Assembly: GCA_021307315.1 (NCBI GenBank) | Contig: JAJSPD010000070.1 | Location: 1-64,000 of the forward strand | Source: Bisporella sp. PMI_857 | Lineage: Eukaryota > Ascomycota > Leotiomycetes > Helotiales > Helotiaceae | Direction: 5' to 3' | DNA length: 64,000 nucleotides | Part shown: positions 11,061 through 22,450 of the stretch, piece after piece | Position numbering within the stretch: position 1 is the first letter of the stretch | Layout of the letters: the number at the start of each line of letters is the position of its first letter | Notes under the pieces: model-generated | The model's input: only the letters and a program-made list of their open reading frames with translations | Database searches by the model: none | Told to the model about the DNA's origin: nothing | Program-made: the position numbers and the translations under genes

Positions 11061-12023
11061 CTTTATTTGACACTGCTTTAAATCTTTTCAAGTTCCATTT
11101 TAATGCTTTTGTCGTTTGGACGCGTTCCCGGCTCGACTGACGCGTTAAGCCGGCGCCTTCTATGCTGTATTTCCTTCACACCGCTACCGCTTCAGGTACC
11201 CTCTACTTCAACCTCGGTATTCTAGAATAGAGATCTCAAGTTCAAAAGTTCGTCTCTATGATCTGTATCTACGTTGTAGACATGTAAGAGATTTCCTAAT
11301 TCCTTGGCCTATTACGTAAGCCAATTCCTGACACTTAGACTCCATCACGTGACTGGCCATGCTAAATACCGGGGTCTAGTTGCTGTCTGATATTTTACTC
11401 GCTTAAGTTCCTAGGATGCCTGCGCATCCCAGGACGGCCTGGTGTCCTGAGGCACAGCACCCCGGGACATGACGATGTCCTGGGATGCCGTTCGTGACAC
11501 TTTGCTGTTTTTTTAAGGCTTATTCTCGTCGTTTTTTTAGTAGTTAACGCTGTTTGGAGCTTGTACTAAGTGCCTAAAAGTTAGTCCCTTTTAGCGAAAG
11601 GCATAAAAACCGCAAAAAAGTAGATAGATGTAGTTGCAAAAAATTGCTTCGATGTCGAATTGAAGCTTAAATAAAAGTGGGTCGCATAAAAAATTTTCAT
11701 GCTCCAGAAAGTATTCAATTGACTGTCGCCCTGCCAGCGCGCAGGTAACTGAACAGCGAGCAAATAGAATAGGTTTTGCTATATACAGCTGTATAGCCTT
11801 TGATTTGAGCTGAAGGGCCTCTGTTTCAAGTGTTGCGTTGTACCGTGCGTTCTCGACTCCAGCACAAATTGACTCAATCTCGGCTCTCCAGACGTGTTGA
11901 AGGTTTGTACAGGGCACCGTGTACAGGTGTTGAGTCTTCGCCCTCGGAGCATATATTCTTATCTACGAAGTAGAGCTTAGGTCGGATTCAGTGCTGTCGC
12001 TGAAAACTAGTGCAGAAATAATG
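11061..12023. other. repeat debris; possible further LTR at about 11168-11504
   Basis: The part ending GTTCGTGACA at 11504 resembles an LTR in reverse (TGTCACGAACGG on the minus strand, with a CACGTG at 11346-11351 and GC-rich hairpins at 11413-11490). I found no matching target duplication. The rest, including the open frame 11591-11917 on the minus strand, matches nothing I recognise. Confidence 0.3.
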
Positions 12024-12031
12024 TAATATTA

Positions 12032-12940
12032 CAGTGTAGCCAGTAGTGTGGCCGTAAAAATACCACGGCGTAAATTACGGTACGGTACGGTATAATACGG
12101 TACGGTAAGCCGTAATAGTACAGCTTGCAGAATACGCACTGATTAGTCAAAATACGCCATAACATAGCGTAATACAGCGTAATACGGTACCACTGGTGAA
12201 GCTGAAATTAAGCTTCGGCTCATTCCGTTTTAGTCACATAACTAGCTATTTGACCAATTACATAATAATATAACATATACAATTATAACTAATATACCTA
12301 TAGCTACGGCGCTCATGTATCAGTCGCCGTAACCTAGACTTATCTAGTCACATAACGTATTGTCACGGTACCGACCTTGGTCGGGCACGTGACCTACTGC
12401 CGAGCCGCTAGGGCTCCCTCGTGTATATATAGCTTGCTCTTCTCGAGCTCCTTTTCCTTCCTCAGCTATAGATTCTCGTATGATACCACCGTTGCCCTCT
12501 GTATCTGTAGATCCACAGCGCGTGTCGTGACACGTATCACATAATGAAACGGCATAAAAAAGAAATCAATTTCACTATATTCGCAAATCGCCGTGTTAAA
12601 CTTTTAACAAAAGTAATTGAAGCGTCAAAATGTTTAAGGTCCTGGCACAAAATAAAAGCCTTTGAATTAAAAAAAAAGTAAAAGGCTTATATTGGGTCAC
12701 GTGTAATTACTTATGCCGTATTACGTCGTATTACGCCGTACGTATAAGATAGGGAGTATATTACAGCAGTACTATTCAGTGCGTATTTGTAGGAGAAATC
12801 TGTACTGCAGTGCGTAATAAGGCATCAGATTACTGCAGTAATTACGGGGTACACACTACTGGTGTTGAACGGTATATATGGCGCATTAACATTTCGGCAA
12901 GAAGCATGTGCTTTTTGCCGTTTCACAACTGGCTACACTG
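12032..12940. mobile_element. non-autonomous hAT-like element with nested solo LTR
   Basis: The ends are perfect inverted copies, CAGTGTAGCCAGT at 12032-12044 and its complement at 12928-12940. They are flanked by 8-bp repeats TAATATTA (12024-12031) and TAATATTG (12941-12948), one mismatch. CA-G-starting TIRs with 8-bp target duplications are hAT hallmarks. Subterminal ACGG-rich repeats (about 12060-12190 and 12715-12745) resemble transposase-binding clusters. No transposase is encoded. A solo LTR (12361-12532) split it later; without that LTR and one target copy the element is about 732 bp. Confidence 0.75.
12361..12532 (+). repeat. solo LTR (family C), nested in the hAT-like element
   Basis: This 172-bp copy runs from TGTCACGG to CGTGACA with perfect 5-bp flanks CGTAT (12356-12360 and 12533-12537). 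A TATA box (GTGTATATATAGC) is followed by a pyrimidine-rich tract, giving plus orientation. CACGTG is at 12386-12391. It is the inverted relative of 10882-11055. Confidence 0.93.
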
Positions 12941-13187
12941 TAATATTGTGGCTGAGTGGTTTCACTATTATATCTTTCAGTGAAAGCAACTTCAAGGGGG
13001 GATTATTTGACGAATAACATTCCATTTATATGAAACCAAAACCAAGATCCCTAATGACGAGCGTGATGTTGAATCACTGACCCCCGTCACTCAACTTGAA
13101 ACAAAACACTTTCTCTTCCCACCAACTTTCCAAGCCACTGGAACACAAGTCTCTCAGGAGATCCCACAAGAAGCACTCTATTCCCAG

Positions 13188-13841
13188 TTAACATATATGG
13201 TCACCAGATTTGGCCTTCCCAAAGATCTCAACAGAATTTGGCCACCAAAACCAGCTCGCCTGATACGCAGGACAATGCGCATCCATCTGTCCTAGCGCAT
13301 ACCTCACATCCACTTCATCGAGGTTTCCACACCGATTCGCTGCGTGGATGCAATAGTAGACAACCATCTCCTCCTTGTTGAACAATGCGTATGTATAACC
13401 ATTTCCACTGCAGAGTTCGTACCCACCATTCGCCACCAAGCTGACCCACGCTTCAACCGCTGCGTCTACACCGCTGTGGTCTAACGGCTCATTATAGCAG
13501 TCTCCATCAGCCCATTTCTGTCTAGGAGCGAGGACATTGCGAGATTTGAGGGATTTGGTGGGGGCGGTGGCTTCCGAGACAATGGGTGGGAAGTCAGGAT
13601 TGGAGAGAGAGGTGGTAACGATGGTTCCATCACCCTGATCCGTGGTGATCCCTAAGGAATAAGTACCAATCAGCTTTCATCAAGAACGACTGGGAGGAGA
13701 TGAAGGAATATATATGAGCAATCCGGGGAAATGTCCATGAAATAGCTCACAGAGACCGTCAAACGGAAGATCAGGAACAAGACTGCTTGAAACAAGACCT
13801 GCGAGCAAGATAAATACAGAAGCAATGCTTGGTAGATGCAT
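13188..13841 (-). CDS. small secreted Cys-containing protein, unknown function
   Basis: The model has two exons, 13751-13841 and 13188-13651, joined by a 99-nt phase-1 intron (donor GTGAGC, acceptor CCTTAG, branch-like GCTGAT). It gives 184 residues. The first roughly 20 residues are a clear signal peptide (MHLPSIASVFILLAGLVSSS). The mature part has six Cys, two in a VVYYCIH...NRCGN segment and one as the last residue, enough for three disulfides. A TATATAAG-type box lies about 130 bases upstream. I do not recognise the family. It resembles small secreted proteins and candidate effectors of fungi in build only; no function is claimed. Confidence 0.7.
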
Positions 13842-14542
13842 GGCGAGGAGCAGATGTGTTGCTTGAGTTGGATGGGAGTTCGGTGGTTTGGAATATGAAT
13901 TTGGGGTTCTCTGTGTGAACTGTTTCTGATGTATTTAGAAAATCATTCACTTCTGGGAAAGCACCAGACCTTATATATCTGGACCGGTAGCTGACAGGGT
14001 GACATTGATCTTTGCCTACGCTTCTTTCATTTCGTCCTACATACCTTTTGTCGTGTACTTCTACGGAGGTTCCTGTCAACACGTACGAGCACGGCCTGGG
14101 AATTTCACTCTGTAACCCTGTAAAATAGGCTGGCTAGTATGATGGTAGGGTCAGAGCATTCACGGGCATGCAGTGCTATGCTTCTACAACATGAGCTTCC
14201 CCGACACTAGTCGTGCCGCAAAACCTAGATGTAAGCACCTGGGTTAAATTATACCTCATGCCATCACAACTACCAGCTCTAGATATAAAATTGTGTTCTC
14301 GTAAAACAAAAGTTTTCTTGTTCCTAAAATAAGAAATATGAAACCAATGACGTGAAACTTAAAAAAAGGATGATCATGGTTCTCGCAAGTTTTAACCACA
14401 GTCCAATTCAATCACAATCAGTTCATAACACCAATAAGTTGTGTATTCCACATTCCACGGCAGCACAACTTCTGTGGAGGTCTGTCAAAGGTGTTCAGTA
14501 ATCATTTTAAAACGGCAGCCTAAAAATCCTTAATAACAGACG
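13842..14542. other. intergenic, no gene seen
   Basis: This holds the promoter side of the secreted-protein gene and unremarkable sequence. The minus-strand open frame at 13771-14082 overlaps the first exon out of frame and looks accidental. Confidence 0.4.
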
Positions 14543-14988
14543 CAACAGGGGTCGTCAGAATTCTGGACGCACCCTCAAATTTTAGCGAAAACACACCAAA
14601 AACAGGTTTTTTCATGGCTTACAGCTTAACAAATTCATATTATAACAGTAGCTTATACTATACATATAGATTTTCTTTATTATTAAAATAAAGTCAATAA
14701 AGATGATTTTTTTTCTAAGTTTATTTTTAAAAGAATTATTTTAAAATATAAATTTTACTAATAAATTTTTAGTGTAAAATAAAAGTTTTTAAATTAAACT
14801 TTAAAAGATTTATTATTTTACATTGTAAAAAGTGAAACTTTAAGTGCATACTTTAATTTAACAATACTATTACTTTCAAAAGAAAATAATTAATAGAAAA
14901 TGTTTTACAACTGTACAAAGTAAATGGTTTTTGGTGTGTTTTCGCTAAAATTTAGGGGGTGCGTCCGGAATTCTGACCACCCCTGTTG
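14543..14988. mobile_element. MITE with long inverted ends
   Basis: About 58 bases at 14543-14602 (CAACAGGGGTCGTCAG onward) recur inverted at about 14929-14988 with few differences. The 320-bp interior is extremely AT-rich with no reading frame. Such a short element with long TIRs and no transposase is a MITE. I could not find a convincing target duplication, so the superfamily is open; the TIR start resembles fungal Tc1/mariner ends. Confidence 0.7.
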
Positions 14989-15290
14989 GATGCTAAATAT
15001 AACATAAACATACCATGGCTATCCAAAAAAAAAAACCTTGTAGAGAATGATTATTAATCACAATCATTGGCTGCATTTCAGCCTAATGACCCAATCGGAT
15101 AGTTTCGTTCTCAGAGCCAATCCCGCAAAGAGCAAGTGATACCCATGCACGCTGCACGCGGCACTCAAAAGTAGCACCGAAGGTTTCTGTGCCACAATGT
15201 TTTGCAGCTAATATCTTTGGCTATTGTAGCTCGTTCATGAACTTTGCAATGCCTCCTTCCAGTTAAAGATCTCACCACATCACTTAATGC
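14989..15290. other. intergenic, no gene seen
   Basis: Ordinary mixed-composition sequence with no feature I can support. Confidence 0.3.
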
Positions 15291-15827
15291 ATGACCAAGG
15301 AAGTGATCAAGCCGATACACACCACTAATCTAACTAATATTCGTGGACATAGTTCTCAAAGCCGGGGAGGATTGCTTTCCGAGTTTCAGATCGCACATGA
15401 TCTCGATCTCATGGTTCACCTCCCTTCTCTTTTCACTTCTTTCCATATGTCGGTGTACCTTGAGGGCGACCCTATCAGTTGAGAGGTTCCGGTCTTATGC
15501 AGACGCTAGCTTGTGGAGTACTACATGCTATGAAAGGAGTTCCTTCCACGGTTGCTGGAAGAGAAATCGTGCATTTGTCTCCAACCAGAGAACTCTCCGG
15601 AGATGGACCTCGATATCATCCCAACAATGAAGACCCAGCTCTACCGATAATGCGGCTGCCTTTTCAAGAAACCATTGACTCTCATTCGTGCCAATGGATG
15701 CAACAGATCTCACTGACAGGAACCATATAGACAACGAATCATGTCGTTCGGGCCTCGCTAATAGTGGATTGAGATGATACTTCAATTGAAGGATAAGTGA
15801 ATTGAGGATATGGGCATGGGAGGGCAA
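15291..15827 (-). pseudogene. unassigned coding relic, possibly a fungal-specific transcription factor domain
   Basis: The minus-strand frame 15827-15528 contains WFLEKAAALSVELGLH and a following RRVLWLE segment. This resembles the middle homology region of Zn2Cys6 regulators (a Leu/Ala-rich helix, ELGLH, then RR-LW). It ends in a TAG, and related-looking sequence continues in another frame. No zinc cluster is present nearby. I treat it as a broken fragment; the family call is weak. Confidence 0.3.
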
Positions 15828-16114
15828 CTCCGTAGCGCAGACACTCGGAAACGCTTGTTGAAGGTTAGAGACCTCCTAGAGTAGGCAAGCTGAGCAGACG
15901 ATGGAGTATTAAGCAGGTAAGATCATGTAAATCCGTTGTTGAGAGGATACCTTGGCCGTCAGATGCTTGACATCCGGTGAAAATTGAGCGAAGACGGGTG
16001 AGATTATTTTCGAGAGTGGGATTATAATGTGACAAATGAACCACCTTATTGAGATTTGGACGATGTGGCTTTGATCAGCTCTATTATTTGTAGATTATAC
16101 TATGTTCGAACCCT

Positions 16115-19100
16115 TCATTTCTTTCTGGGCAAAACATCTGTCGCCATCTCCTTCACTTTACTCCAAACTCTCTTGGAGCCTGTTGGATGAGAATCTTGCC
16201 GAATTTCGACTGTAATTGTGTTTCCTGACAGCTGCGTGGTTTCTGGCAAGTCGTTTTCTGAGCACCCAAGAGAGCTTTCGTCCTCATTGATGCTTTCTGA
16301 AGTCGCAATTTCTGGTGGGGTCAAGCAAGGATGAGGGTCGTTCGTAATGGAAGTCGAAGAGTCTGCATTTCCAGATACGCTGCTTCTTGACTGGGAAGGA
16401 GCGTTTCCGCCGAGACCACTGTCATTAAAGCTGCTTCCATCTTCGTGCTCCGAGTCGGATTGCTCCCCTTCCACCGCCTCTCCTTTGCTCGACCATCGCC
16501 AAGGTAATCTTTTCGTTCGTCCAAAAATCACAGCTCCATTTTGATGACCGAATGGTTGTTGGTGTCGTTTTGGTCCTAAAGATGGCGGCAGAAGAACCTG
16601 GACCCGGTCACAACAGCCTGAGAAGCTCGATTCTCTGCCGTCGCAAGGCTCAAATAGCTTATCTGGCTTGTGCTAGTAAATTCCACTGGCAAGCTCCATG
16701 GGTCTCGATTCATGGTTTCCTTGTCTTTTGCAAATATCTCTCAGTGTCGATATGCAGGCTACAAGGTAGTCTTTACCTTTGGGGACTTGCCTCCATTTCC
16801 TGCACAGCTTGTTTGAGTCCTTTGATGGCCTAATAATTTCACCAAATCCCTTACCAAGAAGCGTGATTGCTCGGACACTTCGTGTCAAATCGACCCACCC
16901 CTTGCCGCTGGACTTCAGGGAGGCTATCCTGGGCCGCAAATCATTCTGCCCATCCACAATATCCATGAACCAAATCCCAAAAGCTTGTCGCGGTCTGTCC
17001 AGCGTATACCAATACTTGGCGAGGTCAATATCTTTCCTTCGTAGTCATATATCTGCTCCAAGACATGGTACGTTTGTCGAACCAAGTCTTGATACGTCCA
17101 TTTCCTGGTCACGCCATTCTCTGTCTCCTCGAACATCAACAGATCTCGATTTTTGGAGTCGAGCAAGGCCTTCTTCGCAACGCATGATCCAGCTGCCAGA
17201 TCAACATGTAAAAAATTGTTGAGATTGAAAAGATCGCTCTCTGAATATGGACTGGAGCCTAGCTGAGCTCTTGTTAAATGAAGGAGTGCGGCTGTGCCAT
17301 CCACAAGCCATCCTTGACGGTCCTCAACGTCATATAGGACCACTTTCATGTTATGTGCAGAATGAATTTCCTGTTGATATGGTCCTACCCGAGACAGATA
17401 GATTGACGTGTCCTTGTTTCCTCGGGTGAATGAGGCGCCACCACTAATATAGTTGCCAAGCACGATAGATGCTTTTTCGATGGTAATTCCAACTGATGCG
17501 AGATTTGGACCTGGCCATCTGATCTCTTCATATTTGACATCCGCTGTGCCGGCCCGGATCTCGACGGAGGACGTCCAGCCTAAAAAATGATGCGACAAGG
17601 GCAAACAAGCGTTGTCTACATTGCGTAGCAACGCCCGTTTGGGACATCGATCAGAAGCAGCCAAGTACGAAATCCGACCACCGTCCTGTTCGAACAGGTA
17701 GTGCCATAGTACAGATCCCTTCAATCGCTTCATAGGGCAAAACAAGGTCGAAAATCCTTTGACCAGCAAGCATCCATCAAAGGTGGTAACTCTTGAGGCT
17801 GCTCCCAAACCTGCCATTATGTTCAGTGGAATTTCCAATCCCTTCTCTGCCTGCAGCCTTGCTAGTATTGGAAAGCCCTGCACTATGACTGGATTCTTGA
17901 ATAGTGGAAGCCAACATGCATCTGTCACACTTTCTCCGAGTTGTTGTGTGTCAATGTCCATATATTGCAACAATATCGTGAACATCCCATCCCAGAAAGT
18001 TATTTTGGGCGTACAATACGAAGGCTGGTTGCTTGAAGGTGATGACTTGAGAGCTGTGCTCAGCCACACCAGCTGTTGCCCTATCTCTGCTATCATCAAG
18101 TCAGAGCCTGTTATTACAACAGAAAGCCCAAGAGCGGAGATATCGAGTTCGAGCTGGGTACCGTCTGGCAAAGATACTAATTTGATTAGCTTTCAAGAAG
18201 TCATACCACATCGCAAAATATCCAACCTTTTTGAGATTGGCCAATTCCAGTATCCATCACATCTTGCAAGGCGCATAATATTTCAGTCCCGGTAGCTGGC
18301 CAGACTTGACGCAAATAGTCTGCGCAGGTCGTTGCTCGAGCGTCAACACCACAGCCGGTGAGAGTAATGACAGATCCAAGTTGGACGTGCTCCAGGCCCC
18401 GGAAATTGCTCCTTCATAAAAGTTGCCAGTGGCCAGTCAGCAAATTTGAATGTAGCCGTGGCCGAATCTCTGCACCTTAGATTCGTTCTATATGAGCCTA
18501 AACCCTTCAGGATGCTTTTTCTAATGCTTTCTGCAGTTGTGCCCTCGGAATCTGTTAGTAAAAGGACAGATTTTGCCTTGGCCAGAAAAGTTTGGTATGC
18601 GGCGCTTTTAGTGAGAAACTTCCATGCCTCTGGAAAATGGACCATAGCATAGCCTTCATTTCCGTCTTCATCCTCCTCTTCATCTTCATCTTCGTCTTCA
18701 ACATTGGTATTCATGGCTTCATATTCATCCGTCCTGGTATTTGGGTTGTTCCAAAGAAGATTCATCTTCTCTACCAAGGTCAACCCTACCTGTGCTTTCA
18801 GGGAATTATGATTTGCCGCCTCCTCATCTTCATCCAATCCATTTCTCAGGCTCTCGCTTGTCCTTATGTGCGAACTATTTTAAGGACGCATCGAGGAGAT
18901 TCGCGATTCGGCTGCGGGAAATCAGCTTGTGCACTGTAGAGACCACCATAATGAATGAAGCGGTACTCACCATCTGTGGTGTCGGATAAATACCATAGCA
19001 TCTCTTTCTTGACCTTAATTGGCAGTATGGTGAAGGCTTATTGAGAATTCTGTTAGGAGCACCATAAGTTGCCGTGTGATGGTCTTTTTTCCACCTACGC

Positions 19101-19440
19101 CACCTGGCAAACTGTGCAAGTGTCGAAAGATTTCGTTCGAGAATGCCGAGGCAAGCTTCTGTTTGACATCGTCGGCAATATCGAGGTGTTGATTGTCCGT
19201 AAGAACTCTCTTGTTATCGTCATCAGCCCCGTCGTATTTCTCTTGGTCATGCTCAATCGACAGAGATGCGTATCCCGAGTCTGTATTTGCGCCTAATACA
19301 GTAAGATTTTCGTACATTGCCTCGCCCACATTATAATCATCCAAGTTTGAGTGCAAGCGATCGACATTCCACGTCAATCCATTATGGCGAGGTATTGAGT
19401 GGAGTACGACGTCGTGGTATTCGACCTCGGATATTTGGTT
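16115..19440 (-). pseudogene. C-terminal half of chimeric receptor: uncharacterised fungal 'VQGFPI' family, broken
   Basis: On the minus strand the order is a TDSGYASLS motif (about 19400), EKMNLLWNN, an acidic linker, a GSVITLTG block, LPDGTQLELDI, VQGFPILAR (about 17860), a KGKDYLVA block and VIFGRTKRLPWRW (about 16510). I know this order from large, unnamed fungal proteins; their function is unknown to me. Two introns fit: one with donor GTGAGT just after 18970, one of about 51 nt near 18200. Lesions: TAA at 19015-19017, a one-base shift in a G run near 18398, a second shift near 16957, and TAG for the expected Trp near 16672. Between the lesions the protein sequence stays well conserved, so inactivation looks fairly recent. 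Confidence 0.65.
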
Positions 19441-20851
19441 GAAGCGATATGGAATTGGCAGTTCAGGTCTGCTCGTTAAGAAGACTCGCAGTCGCACTCT
19501 CTCCGATAATCGAGCGTCAGATAAGAGTTGTAGAATAATCTGGATGTTTTTCTTATTGTCGCACTCATCGAGTGCGTCAATTACAACAACATACGAGGCA
19601 TAAAAGTCGTTGCCACGTGATTTCAACAACGGGTGAAGGACTAGTTGCTGCCACTGGTCGCGGAGACGGGCTTGCAATGTCGCGATGCTTCCTAATGGCG
19701 TCACAGATAAACCGATCGATAGTCGGTATACTTCTCGCAAGTCGTGCCGCAATGCTTGTGACGAACTTCCTAGCATGGCCAACGTCTCCATCTCCCCGCG
19801 AAAAGAAGAAGCTAGCCCCGAGACGCCCCTCCGTATACCATTTACGTGCGACAGTCAGCGCAATTGTCGACTTTCCTGTACCAGCTAAGTCATTTAACCA
19901 GAAGATGCTCCGATTATCTTGTCCATCGGCCCAGTCATATATCTGTTGTAGCAGGTCAACTCGAGTATTAGGAAGGCAACTGGGTTCATCTTGGTGGTTG
20001 ACTGAGTTAAAAGGCGCTTCGATAGCATTCGGTAACAAATCGAGTAGATCGTTGTCAAGTCCTTACATCAATTAGCTCTAGGCTAGCTGACTATGACTAG
20101 GTAGCAATTTAAATAGTATGCTTACCGAGCTCCTCCCGGAGCCGTCTGAATGCGTTCTTTTCCCCTTCGCCATAGATAAGCGGCATAAAGACGTTACAGA
20201 TACCCAATAACGAGTATGCCTTATCCTCTTTGCGTGTAGTCTGGCGGTCTTCTGCCCATGACAACCTATCTTCGATGTCGAACTGTGACAAAGGTGCTCC
20301 CCGAAGCGCTGGTAGAGGGATTCCTGTTATCGCGTGGATCTGTCGCTCTAAACTCCTCTTGTCCCCTAGACGGTCTCCTTCTTGAGAGAAAAATTCAACC
20401 GAGCCTGGGCTCGGGGCCAGCAACTCCTGGAGGGTCCAGCCTCGAGTAAACCATTTACTTGACCGAAATGCTGGTGCCCAAGTATACTCGGTAGACAAAT
20501 CGCTCGCTTTCTGTCTTTTTGTCGACACATCTAAGAGATAGACATAGCATTTGACCGCATTCTGATGCCAGCGAAACATCGAGTTAATAGCCTACTGAAG
20601 CTCAACGGCATTGGATTTGTCAATACAGCAGGTGTCTACACAAAAGTATTGCAAGCCATCGCGTCCGGCCTGTTCTCCACAGAACCTGATCTTGTCAAAA
20701 CCCGCCTTGCTCGTTCTATTCCCCTTTATCATGCCCTTAAAGGTGACTTCCTCCAGTCCCTATGTGTGTGAGAGTATAGCATATAGGGAATATTGTCGAA
20801 GAACTCCGTGAGGCTGAACTTGCCATCGTTGCTGTATTGTAGGAGGCGCAT
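19440..20851 (-). pseudogene. HET-NACHT (NLR-like) receptor, N-terminal half, broken
   Basis: The start ATG at 20851 begins MRLLQYSNDGKFSL, the usual HET-protein opening. HET motifs follow (WFTRGWTLQELLAP, RLSWAEDRQTTRKEDKAYSLLG, MPLIYGEG). A 60-odd-nt phase-1 intron with donor GTAAGC joins this to a NACHT module: CLPNTRVDLL, Walker A LAGTGKST near 19880, Walker B VVVIDALDECDN near 19580, then FLTSRPELPI. HET domains trigger cell death in fungal allorecognition; NACHT is the ATPase switch. Lesions: scrambled frame near 20775-20790 in the first HET block, TAG at 20592-20594, and a one-base shift near 19685. The frame carrying Walker B runs on without a break into the TDSGYASLS region, so the two halves look fused. 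Confidence 0.8.
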
Positions 20852-22319
20852 TACTCAGAGAGGGTCTCAGAGAGTTACTGAACAAAATAATGTCGCTGAA
20901 TAGTTGTCGCAGGGTCGATAGTATGTATTTGTTAAGGTGGCAGACGGGTTACGTCGATTGTACTCGTATGGCTCAGCTGGACGACAGCCTCGCGCATAGC
21001 GTGGTGCATCATCGCGCTAGCCTAGCCGATCGCAGCCACCCACTGTGGAAAATCATAGCGGCTGTCTGGACCATTTCAAGCGTCGGATGCGTGATCGAGC
21101 CATGCATCGTCTTTCCATCACTGAGGCGCATCTTGCAGTAAGGAAGAACCTGTATATCAGCGCTCAAGGTAGAGCGAAAGCAGGTATGCGGCAGCTTGTG
21201 GAAGTTTCTAGAAGAACGCCATACTTTATATAAATTCGGTAACCCCTGCTGTCGGAACAAGTTTCCCGAAAGTGTCTAGTTACAAACCATCTTTCCCGGC
21301 GTGAGAAGACCTAACTAGAGCCATCTTATTTCCCTGTGGAATGCCTTCACATGAACTTACAGTGGCCGGGGACAGAGCCTTTCACAAGTCTCGCTTTGTC
21401 ATTACGTTGTTGCAGCTAGGTTTTCTAAAATAGTGTGACCTACTTGTGTATATAAGCAAATATACTGCATTTGGTTTTTCCTGTCATGAGAACATACTGA
21501 TAGGGTACTCAGCACCAGCTGACTAGTTTCTCCAGTAAAGCGGGCGATGGCTATTTTTCTACTTCATGCTGTTTGTTATTAGGCTCACTTTAGTGGAGTA
21601 ACTTCCGTATGTGGCGAGTCTATGTAAACTATACTCATTCTAGGTAAAGGGAAAGATGAGGTCACATAGGTAAGCCCAACTCATACGACAATTATCCTAC
21701 CTGTTCTGCTTCATCTCAACACATATTGCCTGAAAACTCTATAAATGATTGAACAGCTGCAACTGCCCCTATTATAATTGATCTTCTGTCAAAAATCGCA
21801 ATCCATTAAAAAGCGCACCCCAAAAATTATTCAATTTTGATTTAAAAAACTCTACGAGATCTAATCAGATCATTTTGGCGATTGCTATATTCAAAAGAAA
21901 AGAATATTCTGACTCTTGAAGTGAAAAAAAGACCTCAAAACCCCAAATTTCATGATTTTGCCGAAGGACGGCTTACTCCTTGACTAACATTGCATGGCCC
22001 AGAAATGGATAAGGATGACCGGGATGACCGCGATGCCTCAGAAGTGACCAATTGGTAAGGCCGGCCGTACGGATCACTGAAGCAGCGCCAATGGCTATAT
22101 CTTTTGCGGCACATGTAAATAAATGGTTCCAGAACCTGGCATGACCACCGTCCACTGGAACAAGGGAGGGAGGTTAGAGTATCCGTGGAAGAGCAAGCCG
22201 CATCCAAAAATTAACCAGGTGAGCCTCTAGGGTGAAAGAGGGGGTGAAGAGGAGTGCAGCGTGTAGGCAGCAGAGTACAACCACGGAAAATTTATCTGTT
22301 GTTTCCCCTCAGCCCTCTC

Positions 22320-22322
<3 letters not shown>
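20852..22322. other. intergenic, no gene recognised
   Basis: Several short open frames on both strands (for example 21009-21260 and 21950-22207, minus) have no start context, introns or motifs I recognise. Sequence from 21.7 to 21.95 kb is AT-rich. Confidence 0.4.

Positions 22323-22396
<74 letters not shown>
22323..22396 (+). repeat. (CT)37 microsatellite
   Basis: An uninterrupted run of 37 CT units ends 54 bases before the ATG of the FAD-oxidase gene. CT-rich tracts are common just upstream of fungal start codons; this one is unusually long and pure. Confidence 0.98.
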
Positions 22397-22399
<3 letters not shown>

Positions 22400-22450
22400 C
22401 CTCTCATATTCAGCTCACGTGTCTACGTGCTACAAACATCGAACATAGTG

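Noticed and set aside
11413..11490. GC-rich inverted repeats as a terminator or non-coding RNA
   Set aside because: They lie inside repeat debris that looks like an LTR; there is no adjacent gene to terminate.
15343..15730. Plus-strand frames opposite the possible transcription-factor relic
   Set aside because: No motif, start context or splice structure; the minus-strand reading is the only one that resembles a protein.
22254..22448. Frame encoding a long Leu-Ser repeat
   Set aside because: It is simply translation of the (CT)n microsatellite.
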